Below, in pieces: positions 32,585 through 42,065 of a DNA stretch of 64,000 nucleotides (position 1 is the first letter of the stretch; each line of letters begins with the position of its first letter). Source of the stretch: Mucilaginibacter limnophilus (GTDB lineage Bacteria > Bacteroidota > Bacteroidia > Sphingobacteriales > Sphingobacteriaceae); NCBI RefSeq assembly GCF_004005815.1, contig NZ_SACK01000001.1, positions 434,001-498,000 on the forward strand, written 5' to 3'. The notes beneath the pieces are model-generated. The model ran no database searches and was not told the DNA's origin. It saw nothing but the letters and a program-made list of their open reading frames with translations. The position numbers and the translations under genes were made by a program.

Positions 32585-34607
32585 GCATTACTTTAACAAC
32601 CGCGACCTTAGCTGGTTGTCATTTAACGGTAGGGTGCTTGCAGAAGCGGAGAGCGAAGCTGTGCCTTTGCTTGAGCGGATAAAGTTTTTGTCGATATTTT
32701 CGTCGAATCTCGACGAGTTTTACCGTGTGCGTATGCCTGTGATAGCTGCTTTAGAAAACATAGGCGAGGAAGCTTATATTTTGCAAAAGGCGAAAGGCAC
32801 CATACTCAGTCAGCAGCGGCGTTATGGGCGTGTACTAACCAGTGAAATTATTCCGCAATTGCGAAAGAATAATGTTCATGTTTACTACAATGAGGAGATA
32901 CCTGAAAAGATAGAATCCGTTTTAACAGAATATTTTTACAGCGATATACTGGCTTACCTGCAGCCAGTGTACCTTGATGGCCTAACACGCTTTTTTCCAG
33001 AGAATAACCTTCTTTACTTTATAGTTCAACTTCAGGAAAAAACAGGCTCACAAAAAAGTGTTATTGTAAACATTCCTTCAGATAAAATATCGCGCTTTTT
33101 TACAACTGATGTTGATAATGAAAAGGTTGTTGTGTTTATTGACGATATCATCCGTCTTAACCTGCAAAATCTGTTTCTTGATAATACAGTAGAAGGCTGT
33201 TACAGCTTTAAGGTGACACGCGATGCCGAGCTTGATTTGAAAGATGAATATCCCGGTGATGTTGCCGAAGAAGTGGAAAAACAGCTTAACAAACGTGATC
33301 AGGGACTTGCTACACGTTTTCTACACGCTCCCGATATTCCGTTACGAAATCTGCAGTTTTTAATTACACAGTTAGGACTTAACAACGCGGTTAGTGTAGA
33401 GGGGGGGCGTTATCATAATTTGAAGGATTTAGTCGATTTTCCGGTAACCATTCCGCAGCTTAGGGATGTAAAATGGCATGCCATACAATGGCCTGTTTTG
33501 CCAGATAAGCAAACTTTGCTTGAACACATTGACAAGCAGGATGTATTGCTGAACGTGCCATATCAATCATACAAAGGTATACAACGCTTTTTTAACGAGG
33601 CTGCAACCAACCCTGATGTTGAAGAGATATACATCACGCTTTACCGTGTAGCCAAAGAATCGAAGATTGTTAACGCGCTTATTAGCGCGGCAAAAAACGG
33701 CAAAAAGATAACGGTGATGATAGAACTGAAAGCCCGTTTTGACGAAGCTAACAATATAAAGTGGGCGCGTAAAATGAAGGCTGCCGGCGTAAAGATAATT
33801 TATAGTATTACAGCGCTTAAGGTGCACGCAAAGGTAGCTTTGGTTAAACGCAAATGCGGCGACCGCTTGAAGTATACCGGACTGCTTGCTACAGGAAACT
33901 TTAACGAGAGTACGGCAGCATTTTATACCGATCATATTTTGATGACGGCTAACCCGACGCTTACACGTGAAATGGAATTGTTGCTGATGTTCCTCACTAA
34001 ACGGAAAAAGCCATTATCGCCTGATTTGATTCCATTCAAAGAATTGCTGGTTTCACAGTTTAATTTGCAGCAACGCTTTATAGAGCTTATTGACAGGGAA
34101 ATTGATCATGCCAAAAATGGCATGCCTGCATCCATCACTATAAAAATGAATAACCTCGAAGAGCAGGTGTTGATCAGTAAGTTATACGAAGCATCAGAAG
34201 CAGGAGTTGGAATAAAACTGATCATTCGCGGTATCTGCTGTATTGTGCCGGGTGTCGAGGGTATGAGTAGCAGGATCACAGTTCGACGCATTGTTGATCG
34301 TTACCTGGAGCATGGCCGTGTATTTATATTCGGCAACAAAGGTAAAACAGAAGTGTATATGGGCTCGTCGGATTGGATGAACCGAAATATATATCGCCGT
34401 ATTGAAGTTTGTTTCCCGGTGTATGATGAACAAATAAAAAACCAGATATTAGATATCATAGCGCTCCAACTGCAGGATAACGTTAAAGCGGTTATTGTTG
34501 ATGAGCATATGCAAAATCAGCCTGTAACCGTTACAGAGCCTTTTATACAATCGCAGTTTGCTATTTATAATCAATTGAAAACAAGTGTTAATGAGCTATC
34601 AATATAA
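32571..34607 (+). CDS. ppk1: Polyphosphate kinase 1
   Basis: Makes inorganic polyphosphate from ATP reversibly, with a phosphohistidine intermediate. The 678-residue length is usual. N domain: NRDLSWLSFNGRVLAEA (10-26) and FSSNLDEFYRVRM (43-55). The head domain and two PLD-like catalytic domains follow, with the expected active-site histidines H419 (ALKVHAKVALVKRK) and H581 (YLEHGRVFIFGN), plus KARFDEANNIKWAR and TGNFNESTAAFYTD. It overlaps the HD-PycTM gene upstream by 14 nt and the lipoprotein gene downstream by 17 nt, so translation is probably coupled. No exopolyphosphatase (ppx) lies nearby. Confidence 0.98.
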   Translation: MATTKHYFNNRDLSWLSFNGRVLAEAESEAVPLLERIKFLSIFSSNLDEFYRVRMPVIAALENIGEEAYILQKAKGTILSQQRRYGRVLTSEIIPQLRKNNVHVYYNEEIPEKIESVLTEYFYSDILAYLQPVYLDGLTRFFPENNLLYFIVQLQEKTGSQKSVIVNIPSDKISRFFTTDVDNEKVVVFIDDIIRLNLQNLFLDNTVEGCYSFKVTRDAELDLKDEYPGDVAEEVEKQLNKRDQGLATRFLHAPDIPLRNLQFLITQLGLNNAVSVEGGRYHNLKDLVDFPVTIPQLRDVKWHAIQWPVLPDKQTLLEHIDKQDVLLNVPYQSYKGIQRFFNEAATNPDVEEIYITLYRVAKESKIVNALISAAKNGKKITVMIELKARFDEANNIKWARKMKAAGVKIIYSITALKVHAKVALVKRKCGDRLKYTGLLATGNFNESTAAFYTDHILMTANPTLTREMELLLMFLTKRKKPLSPDLIPFKELLVSQFNLQQRFIELIDREIDHAKNGMPASITIKMNNLEEQVLISKLYEASEAGVGIKLIIRGICCIVPGVEGMSSRITVRRIVDRYLEHGRVFIFGNKGKTEVYMGSSDWMNRNIYRRIEVCFPVYDEQIKNQILDIIALQLQDNVKAVIVDEHMQNQPVTVTEPFIQSQFAIYNQLKTSVNELSI

Positions 34608-35457
34608 AGTGTTTAATAAATTGCCGAAAGCATTCTTAAGTGTATTGTTGCTTTCATCATTTGTGCTTTTCGCATGTATGCAAAAAAAGCAACCGGCTAA
34701 AAATCCACCGGGGTATGATTTGTCGAAACCCGTTAAATATGCATTGCCGTCAACCCTTACAGAAATATCCGGCCTTGCTTTTTATAAGGGAGATTCTAAG
34801 TGGGTTTATGCGCAGGAGGATGAAACAGGCAGGGTTTATACTTTTGATTTGAAAGATATTCATTTACTCGATACCAAGTTTGCCGGGAAAGGTGACTATG
34901 AAGACATAGCCATAACCCGCGAACAGGTAGTGATGCTGCGCAGCGATGGCACTTTATTTGTTTTTCCGTTCGCACAACTGCGCAACAGGGAAGCATCTGC
35001 CGTAAAAACATTTGTAAAACTATTACCTAAAGGGGAATACGAAGGCATGCATGCCGATGAAAAGACCGGGTTATTGTATGTGCTGTGTAAAAACTGCAAA
35101 GCAGATAAGAAAGATAAAGCTACCAGCGGCTATATCTTTAAACTTTTATCCGGCGGCAACGTACAACAGGCCGGTGAATTCAGCGTAAGAGTTGATACCG
35201 GGAAGAAGAAAGGTCGTTTTATGCCATCGGCGCTTGCTAAAAATCCGCGCACCGGCGAATGGTATATTTTATCATCAGTAAACAAGCTTTTGGTAGTTGC
35301 TGATGTTAACTGGCAGGTGAAAGATACTTATTCATTAAATAGCTCGTTATTCCCTCAACCTGAAGGGATTGCGTTTGATAAGCAAAATAATTTGTATATT
35401 TCAAACGAAGGCGGCTCAGGCAGCGGTACGATATTAAAGTTTATATTTAAAAAATAA
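34591..35457 (+). CDS. SdiA-regulated-type beta-propeller lipoprotein
   Basis: 288 residues from ATG 34591 (an ATG at 34585 is also possible). A basic N-terminus and hydrophobic run end in a lipobox (LFAC, then MQKKQ), so it is an outer-membrane or periplasmic lipoprotein. The body resembles the SdiA-regulated/phytase-like propeller: LTEISGLAF near the start, DYEDIAI, EGMHADEKTGLLYVLCKNC, and FPQPEGIAFDKQNNLYISNEGG near the end. Those EIS, YEDIA and PEGI loops are the family's recurrent acidic positions and in related phytase-like propellers bind calcium. Given the phosphatases downstream it may act on or sense phosphate esters; that is inference. Confidence 0.78.
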   Translation: MSYQYKVFNKLPKAFLSVLLLSSFVLFACMQKKQPAKNPPGYDLSKPVKYALPSTLTEISGLAFYKGDSKWVYAQEDETGRVYTFDLKDIHLLDTKFAGKGDYEDIAITREQVVMLRSDGTLFVFPFAQLRNREASAVKTFVKLLPKGEYEGMHADEKTGLLYVLCKNCKADKKDKATSGYIFKLLSGGNVQQAGEFSVRVDTGKKKGRFMPSALAKNPRTGEWYILSSVNKLLVVADVNWQVKDTYSLNSSLFPQPEGIAFDKQNNLYISNEGGSGSGTILKFIFKK

Positions 35458-35465
35458 GGCAAAAG

Positions 35466-36077
35466 ATGTTGAAAGGCAGGTGGATATGGCTATTTTTTAT
35501 GGTGTGTTGTTGCAAGTGTATAGTGGGTCAGGGGCTCGATGCGAATTTGTTAAACAGCATTAACCCGCAAAACCCGGCTTCACGCTATTGGCAGCAAACC
35601 AGTAACTCGGTTTACTGGGCAGGTTATACACTGCCGGCAGGAACGCTTATCTACGGACTTGTCAGCGGAGACCAAAATGTTAAACATGCTTCATATGATC
35701 TGCTAATCAGTATTGGTACCAACGTTTTAATAACCGACGTACTTAAAAGATCATTCAACCGTACCCGCCCGATGGACGCGCATCCGGGTATGATATTTTC
35801 AACGCCGTCAAGTGATATGTCGTTGCCATCAGGGCATACCAGTTTGGCCTTTGCTACGGCAACAACACTATCTTTGCAGTGCAAAAAATGGTATGTAACT
35901 GTTCCGGCTTATGCCTGGGCAGGTTCTGTGGCGTATTCGCGTATGTATTTGGGTAAGCATTATCCGTCAGATGTGGTAGGTGGAGCGTTAGTAGGGATTG
36001 GTTCGGGTTATGCAAGCCATTGGCTGAACCGTAAACTCTTCAAGCGCTATTACCGCAACCGCATGTATGAACAGTAA
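35466..36077 (+). CDS. PAP2-type phosphatase, exported
   Basis: 203 residues. The three PAP2 signature blocks are present: KRSFNRTRP (C1), PSGHTS (C2) and SRMYLGKHYPSDVVGG (C3), with the catalytic histidines in C2 and C3. A hydrophobic N-terminus containing several Cys (MVCCCKCIVGQ) looks like a signal sequence, and further hydrophobic segments around 50-95 and 125-180 indicate membrane association. Typical substrates are lipid phosphates such as undecaprenyl pyrophosphate or phosphatidic acid. It sits 8 nt behind the lipoprotein gene and overlaps the next gene by 11 nt. Confidence 0.92.
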   Translation: MLKGRWIWLFFMVCCCKCIVGQGLDANLLNSINPQNPASRYWQQTSNSVYWAGYTLPAGTLIYGLVSGDQNVKHASYDLLISIGTNVLITDVLKRSFNRTRPMDAHPGMIFSTPSSDMSLPSGHTSLAFATATTLSLQCKKWYVTVPAYAWAGSVAYSRMYLGKHYPSDVVGGALVGIGSGYASHWLNRKLFKRYYRNRMYEQ

Positions 36078-39000
36078 ATATTTCTTGCTGCTTGTTCTCT
36101 TATTAAATATCCTCACATTAAAAGCTCAGGATACAGTAAAATACCGTATAATTTTTATTGGCGATGCCGGCGAAATGGATAAGCAGCAAGGGCAGGTATT
36201 AAGTCATGCTGTAAGCAAACTGTTGCCAGGCAAAAGCATGGTAATGTACCTGGGTGATAATATCTATCCACGAGGTATTGGCTTGCCCGGTAGCCCGGAA
36301 GAAAAACAATCACAGCAGATTTTACGGTCTCAATACCAGCCGTTCAAAGCTAAGGGCGCACCGGTTTATTTTATTCCCGGTAACCACGACTGGGATAGGA
36401 TGGGACCATTAGGTCTTGCTAAGATCAAACGCCAATGGGAGTTTCTGGATGAACAGCAGGACAGTCTGCTGAAAATGGTGCCTCGCAACGGCTGCCCTGA
36501 CCCAGTTGAAATAAACCTGACCGACAGCCTGACTATCATCGCGTTCGACAGTGAATGGTGGGTTTACACCTATAATAAAAGCAACTCTGATGCTGAATGC
36601 GACTGCAATACCAAAGAAGATGTTATAGCCCGGATGCAGGAGATATTCGCGCATAACAGTGGCAAAGTGATCCTGCTGGCATCGCATCATCCCTTTCAAA
36701 CATATGGCACACATGGTGGCTATTATTCGCTTAAAGATCATATCTTCCCGCTAACGGCGGCCAATAAAAACCTGTACATCCCGCTGCCGGTAATTGGCTC
36801 ACTGTACCCGGCCTTGCGCACGTTGTTTACAAATCCCGAGGACTTAGGCCATCCGTTGTATAAAGATATGATAAACCGTGTCGACGGTGTGTTTAAGGGC
36901 TATCCCAACCTGGTACATGTTGCAGGGCATGAGCATGGGCTTCAGTTTATAAAAAACAAGGAAGTGCAGGTAGTAAGCGGCGCAGGCGCTAAGCAAACCT
37001 ATGCCAAAAAGGGTTCGCATTCCCTGTTTGCCAATGCAACGCAGGGTTATGTGACTGCTGATCTGTTATCAGGTAACCGCATGCTGTTTACCTATTACAC
37101 TGTAAGCGGCGATACGGTAAAGCGTGCGTTTGAATATGTGCAGCAGTATGTTAAAGGAAACTTTAACAAGATAGCGCAGATAAAGCCTGTTGCGGGCGAC
37201 AGCACAGTAGTGGCCATAAAACCTGCTTACGACAGCGTAGGCAATTTTCACAGGTTTCTGTTCGGCAAAAATTACCGCGAGGAGTGGGCTAAGCCGACAA
37301 AGCTTCCGGTTATCCGTTTATCAACCATACATGGCGGTTTAAAGCCATTGCAATTAGGGGGCGGTTTCCAGTCGAAATCGTTAAGGTTGGTTGACGCTAA
37401 TGGCAAAGAATGGGTGTTGCGCAGCGTACAAAAAAGCCCTGAAAAGATTTTGCCTAACGAACTGCAGGAAACCTTCGCTAAAGATTGGGTGCAGGATGCC
37501 ATGAGCGCGCAGCACCCTTATTCGGCTTTAATAGTTCCACCGCTTGCACAGGCCGCCGGAGTGCCGCATGCCAACCCGATAATAGGTGTTGTATCGGCTG
37601 ATAAGAACCTGGGCAAATATGAGTCGACATTTGCCAATATGGTATGCCTTCTTGAAGAAAGGGAACCTACAGGCGAATCAAAGAACACGCCTAAAATGCT
37701 GAAGGCGTTGAATAAGGATAATGATAATACTTTCGACAGCCGCGAATACTTACGCGCCCGTATGCTCGACTTGTTATTGGGAGATTGGGACAGGCACGAA
37801 GATCAATGGCGCTGGACAGAGAAAAAACAAGGCGATAAAACTGTTTATACCGCTGTTCCGCGCGACCGTGACCAGGTAATTTATGTAAACGAGGGATTGT
37901 TTCCGGGTATAGCGGCTTTGCCCTGGGTGTCGCCGACCTTGCAGGGTTTCGATGCAAAAATACCAAGCGTTAAATGGTCGCTATACAAAACACGCTTTAT
38001 GCATCCTTATCCGGCAAACAATTTAAGCTATGCCGAATGGATGAAACTGGCTAATGAATTTGTAGCCGCCGAAACAGATGCCGTGCTTGAAGCCGGCTTG
38101 AAACGTCTGCCTGCAGAAGTATATCCTATCAGGCATGATGAATTATTGCAAAAGCTTAAACAGCGTCGGGACAATATTCCTGCAGCCATGGCCCGATACT
38201 ACAGGTTCATGAATAAGATAGTGGATATCCGCACATCTGACAAAAATGAACAGGTTGAAGTAAGCAGTGACACCGCCCGTTCAATGCGCGTGAAGATAAC
38301 CAAAGTCAATAAGGAAGGTAAGCTTGAAAGCGTTCTGATGGATAATACCTTCAGTGCTGATATCACCAAAGAAGTAAGGATATATGTTGAAGATGGCGAC
38401 GACCATGTTATCATCAACAACACAACATCACCTATAAATCTGAAAGTTATCGGCAAAAAAGGAGATAAAATATATGAGGTTGTTAACTCACGTAAAACTA
38501 TACCGCTTTATAACAAAGGTAATGGTATAACGCTTCGGGGAGATACAGACAGGTTGGCAAAACATCTTTCTATGGATAGCGCCAACACAGCGTTTGTGCC
38601 TGTAAACCTGTACAACAAATTTATCCCGCTGGTTACGGCGGCTATTAATGCCGACGACGGATTTATGCTGGGTGCAGGCTTCAAATACATTCATCAGGAA
38701 GGTTTCCGTAAAGAGCCCTACAATTATTCACATCAGTTGATGATCAGTCACGCTTTTGCAACAAAAGCCTTCAACGTAAAATATAATGCCGAGTGGATCG
38801 ACTTAATTGGAAAGGCTGATATAATTTTGCAGGCACTTGTTAAGGCACCCGATAATACGGCGAACTTTTTCGGGCGGGGAAACGAAACAGTTTTTGACAA
38901 GGATCGCGAATTCAGGTATTACCGCACAAGGTACAATACGTTTGAGTTTGATCCGGCTTTCAGATGGCGCCTTTCTCCGGGTACATCGGTTAGCATAGGC

Positions 39001-39672
39001 CCCTCGTTGCAATATTATCACCTCGACAGTGAAGAAAATAATGGAAGGCTGATTAACAATTCGCAGTTAATTGGGTCTTATGATAGCGCTACTGTGAATA
39101 AAGATAAAATTCACGCCGGCATAGTGCTTAATTATATCAGCGATAAAAGAGATAATCCTGTGCTGCCGGCATGGGGAAATGTGGTTAATATTAAAATAGA
39201 AGGATATAAAGGGCTAAACAACTACTCAAAATCATTTATACAAGTACTGCCCGAAGTGGCATTTTATAAAAGTCTTAACTCGCGCTCAACCATTGTACTG
39301 GCCGACAGGATAGGCGGCGGTATTACAATAGGAAAAACGGCTTTTTACCAGTCGTTGTTTTTAGGTGGACAGCAAAATTTGCAGGGTTACAGGCAATACC
39401 GTTTTGCAGGGCAGCACAGCGTTTACAATAACCTTGAGTTGCGCGTAAAACTTGGCGATTTTATTAGCTATATATTGCCCGGGCAGTTTGGTATAACAGG
39501 ATTTTTTGACACAGGCAGAGTGTGGGAACAGGGCGAAAGCTCAGATAAATGGCACACAGGACAGGGAGGCGGTATTTATTTTGCACCGGCACGACTGGCC
39601 GTTGTACAACTGGTTGCCGGAAACTCTGACGAAGGTTGGTACCCGTACATATCCATGAAATTCAGGTTCTGA
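36067..39672 (+). CDS. Metallophosphoesterase / kinase-like domain / Omp85-like beta-barrel fusion
   Basis: 1201 residues, signal peptide (~1-20). Residues ~25-345: calcineurin-type phosphoesterase with D33 (GDAGEMD), D64 (LGDNIY), N106-H107 (GNHDW), H207-H208 (ASHHP) and H288-H290 (GHEHG). Residues ~415-700: a domain shared with the protein at 42066, with a Gly-rich LQLGGGFQSKSLRL (428-441), EWVLR (448-452), RMLDLLLGDWDRHEDQWRW (565-583) and VPRDRDQV (597-604). The last two resemble catalytic and metal-binding loops of FAM20/HipA-type atypical kinases; this is my inference. Residues ~850-1201: a beta-barrel of BamA/TamA style (GGQQNLQGYRQYRF, terminal Phe). The barrel would anchor the enzyme domains at the outer membrane. 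Overlaps the PAP2 gene by 11 nt. Confidence 0.82.
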   Translation: MNSKYFLLLVLLLNILTLKAQDTVKYRIIFIGDAGEMDKQQGQVLSHAVSKLLPGKSMVMYLGDNIYPRGIGLPGSPEEKQSQQILRSQYQPFKAKGAPVYFIPGNHDWDRMGPLGLAKIKRQWEFLDEQQDSLLKMVPRNGCPDPVEINLTDSLTIIAFDSEWWVYTYNKSNSDAECDCNTKEDVIARMQEIFAHNSGKVILLASHHPFQTYGTHGGYYSLKDHIFPLTAANKNLYIPLPVIGSLYPALRTLFTNPEDLGHPLYKDMINRVDGVFKGYPNLVHVAGHEHGLQFIKNKEVQVVSGAGAKQTYAKKGSHSLFANATQGYVTADLLSGNRMLFTYYTVSGDTVKRAFEYVQQYVKGNFNKIAQIKPVAGDSTVVAIKPAYDSVGNFHRFLFGKNYREEWAKPTKLPVIRLSTIHGGLKPLQLGGGFQSKSLRLVDANGKEWVLRSVQKSPEKILPNELQETFAKDWVQDAMSAQHPYSALIVPPLAQAAGVPHANPIIGVVSADKNLGKYESTFANMVCLLEEREPTGESKNTPKMLKALNKDNDNTFDSREYLRARMLDLLLGDWDRHEDQWRWTEKKQGDKTVYTAVPRDRDQVIYVNEGLFPGIAALPWVSPTLQGFDAKIPSVKWSLYKTRFMHPYPANNLSYAEWMKLANEFVAAETDAVLEAGLKRLPAEVYPIRHDELLQKLKQRRDNIPAAMARYYRFMNKIVDIRTSDKNEQVEVSSDTARSMRVKITKVNKEGKLESVLMDNTFSADITKEVRIYVEDGDDHVIINNTTSPINLKVIGKKGDKIYEVVNSRKTIPLYNKGNGITLRGDTDRLAKHLSMDSANTAFVPVNLYNKFIPLVTAAINADDGFMLGAGFKYIHQEGFRKEPYNYSHQLMISHAFATKAFNVKYNAEWIDLIGKADIILQALVKAPDNTANFFGRGNETVFDKDREFRYYRTRYNTFEFDPAFRWRLSPGTSVSIGPSLQYYHLDSEENNGRLINNSQLIGSYDSATVNKDKIHAGIVLNYISDKRDNPVLPAWGNVVNIKIEGYKGLNNYSKSFIQVLPEVAFYKSLNSRSTIVLADRIGGGITIGKTAFYQSLFLGGQQNLQGYRQYRFAGQHSVYNNLELRVKLGDFISYILPGQFGITGFFDTGRVWEQGESSDKWHTGQGGGIYFAPARLAVVQLVAGNSDEGWYPYISMKFRF

Positions 39673-39685
39673 AAGGATTAAGGAA

Positions 39686-42028
39686 ATGCACACTTCAATA
39701 CTTAATATAAATGATGACCATTGCGTGGCTTGCCAGGTGGAAACCCGCCTATCGTTTAAGCCGCTGATGAATCATCTGGAAGAAAGGATAAAAACGGAGC
39801 ACCCTATAAAAGCTCAGTTTTACCGTTTCTTGCTGGAAAGGCTATACAAAATTGATGGTAAAGACTTTCAAATCAGCGTCGCTGATGTTGAAAAGCATCA
39901 TGAAATTATGGTGCTTATTTATACCATACTAACGCCGCTGGTTGCTAACGAAAAGGAATTTTTCTGGGCCATGAGCACAGCCGTGCCCGATAAGATATTT
40001 TTTAGTACCGACGCCTTTTACAATTTTTATACCAATCACGAACGGGCTAAAGGCGAACCTGATTTCGATAGTACAACTATAGAAAAAAAGCAGGTGCAGT
40101 TTATCTATCAGCTGATACTAAAGAAGTTCTACAACTTTACATCGGTTTTCAGGGACGAAAAGATATATACATACACCGATCCTGAAACCAGCCTGAACCG
40201 CTATTATGCCATACATGCCGATACCCGGTTTATTGATATACATGTAAAAGGTGAATTACCTGAGATTGATTTTGAACAGTTAGGCGCTCAAATGCATAAA
40301 GGCACTGAACTGGAACTGTTGCGCGATGCGTTACCGTTAACCAACTTCAGGCTTGAGGGCTTCACTATTATCACGCTTACCGATATTACCATGACACATG
40401 CTATTGATAATATACGGTCGGTATTGGTTAACCATACTTACGAGCAGGATGCATATCCTAAGATCATACAGTCGCTTAAAACACTGGTTGGGAATGCCGA
40501 TGTTGAGTTTGGCCTGATGCCGTTTTTAACTGTGAATGATAAGCTGGTTTTTGATTCAGATCAATGTGTGGAAAGTGTGTTAATGGACGCGGCGAAGGAA
40601 GCCGGCATTGAAGATGAGGTGCTTTACCAAATGGTAGTTGATTATCAAAAAGATCCTAAGCCGATATTTTATACCAACATTACTGATGAGAAAGCGATGC
40701 AAAATCCATTTTTGCGCATCATCAGACATGCAGGTATTTATTCGTACACGCTCATACCTATATTTTATAACAAACAGCTTGCGGGCATACTTGAATTGCA
40801 TTCGCGTAAGGAGTTAATGATAGACGAGGTGCTGCTTTCGAAACTGCGTGGTGCCATTCCTTTACTGGCGCAGCTATTTCAGTATGGCATTGATGCATTT
40901 AACGCCAAGCTTGACGCGGTACTGAAAGATAAATTTACTTCACTTCAGCCATCAGTGCAATGGAAGTTTAACGAAGTAGCATATAATTATCTGCGTAAAG
41001 TAAATGCAGGCGAAGAGATTGCTGTGATTGATACCGTTACTTTTGAAGATACTTATCCGCTGTTTGGTGCAATCGACATCCGCAACTCAACCATTGAGCG
41101 TAACATGGCCTTGCAGGATGACTTGAAAAGCCTGCTTACTACGCTGATTGATACCCTGAAAATTATAAAAGAGCATGTAGAGCTTAGTTTGGTTGACAAA
41201 CTGATATATGATACCGGCGAGTGGTTGATACGTATAAACGATTATACCAACACAAATGACGAGATCATGCTTAGCAGTTTCCTGAACGCTGAAGTAGAGC
41301 CTTTATTGCAGCATGTTAAAGCCAGCAATGCAATAACCGGCCCGGCAATTGACGCTTATTTTAATGCTATTAAAGAAGAAAGCGGGCTTGCATACCGTAA
41401 AAGGAGGGAGTTGGAGGAGTCGATGCAGTTGATCAATACATCGGTTAGCCGCTATCTGGAGAACGAGCAAACTGCGCTGCAAAAGTCGTATCCATGCTAT
41501 TTCAGTAAGTTTCGTACCGATGGTGTGGAGTATGATATCTACATCGGCCAGTCAATAGCGCCTGAGAGGCCATTCAGCAACCTCTATCTTAAAAATCTAA
41601 GATTGTGGCAAATACGCTCGATGGCCGAGATAGCCAGATTGACGCGCAAGCTGTCAAAAAAAATGCATAACCCGTTGTTTACTACACAGTTGATATTTAT
41701 CCATTCACATCCTATAAACATTAGTTTCAGAAATGACGAGCGCCGTTTTGATGTTGAAGGAGCTTATAATATCCGTTATGAGATAGTAAAGAAACGCATA
41801 GACAAGGTGCTGGTTAAAGGCACCGCCGAGCGTCTTACCCAGCCTGACAAGATTGCATTAGTGTATTTTAATCAAAACGAAGCTGGTGAATACATACAAT
41901 ATATTCAATATTTACAAGAGCAGGGGTATCTGAATCATGAAGTAGAGTACCTTGAACTGGAAGAATTACAAGGGGTATCAGGCCTTAAGGCAATCCGTGT
42001 TGGTGTAAATTATCCTGAAACCATATAA
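39686..42028 (+). CDS. Large GAF-domain protein, function unknown
   Basis: 780 residues, no signal peptide or TM segment, so cytoplasmic. Residues ~255-400 look like a GAF domain (IYSYTLIPIFYNKQLAGILELHS at 351-373 is the typical closing strand pair). The flanking N-terminal ~250 residues are helical and unrecognised. At 461-469 the segment GAIDIRNST, after YPLF, resembles the opening of class III nucleotide cyclase domains (FxDIxGST), but the later Lys, Asp and Arg-Asn catalytic positions cannot be located, so it may be a degenerate relative or coincidence. The C-terminus (~560-780) is charged and helical. It sits 13 nt behind the fusion gene and 37 nt before the next barrel gene. Its cytoplasmic location amid exported enzymes suggests a regulatory part. 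Confidence 0.6.
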   Translation: MHTSILNINDDHCVACQVETRLSFKPLMNHLEERIKTEHPIKAQFYRFLLERLYKIDGKDFQISVADVEKHHEIMVLIYTILTPLVANEKEFFWAMSTAVPDKIFFSTDAFYNFYTNHERAKGEPDFDSTTIEKKQVQFIYQLILKKFYNFTSVFRDEKIYTYTDPETSLNRYYAIHADTRFIDIHVKGELPEIDFEQLGAQMHKGTELELLRDALPLTNFRLEGFTIITLTDITMTHAIDNIRSVLVNHTYEQDAYPKIIQSLKTLVGNADVEFGLMPFLTVNDKLVFDSDQCVESVLMDAAKEAGIEDEVLYQMVVDYQKDPKPIFYTNITDEKAMQNPFLRIIRHAGIYSYTLIPIFYNKQLAGILELHSRKELMIDEVLLSKLRGAIPLLAQLFQYGIDAFNAKLDAVLKDKFTSLQPSVQWKFNEVAYNYLRKVNAGEEIAVIDTVTFEDTYPLFGAIDIRNSTIERNMALQDDLKSLLTTLIDTLKIIKEHVELSLVDKLIYDTGEWLIRINDYTNTNDEIMLSSFLNAEVEPLLQHVKASNAITGPAIDAYFNAIKEESGLAYRKRRELEESMQLINTSVSRYLENEQTALQKSYPCYFSKFRTDGVEYDIYIGQSIAPERPFSNLYLKNLRLWQIRSMAEIARLTRKLSKKMHNPLFTTQLIFIHSHPINISFRNDERRFDVEGAYNIRYEIVKKRIDKVLVKGTAERLTQPDKIALVYFNQNEAGEYIQYIQYLQEQGYLNHEVEYLELEELQGVSGLKAIRVGVNYPETI

Positions 42029-42065
42029 TTGCATGGGTGTTAACTATCGCGGAGCCTTTAGCAGC

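Noticed and set aside
31376..34607. Complete Pycsar anti-phage system
   Set aside because: No pyrimidine cyclase gene is present within the window next to the PycTM-type domain; calling a defence system would be unsupported.
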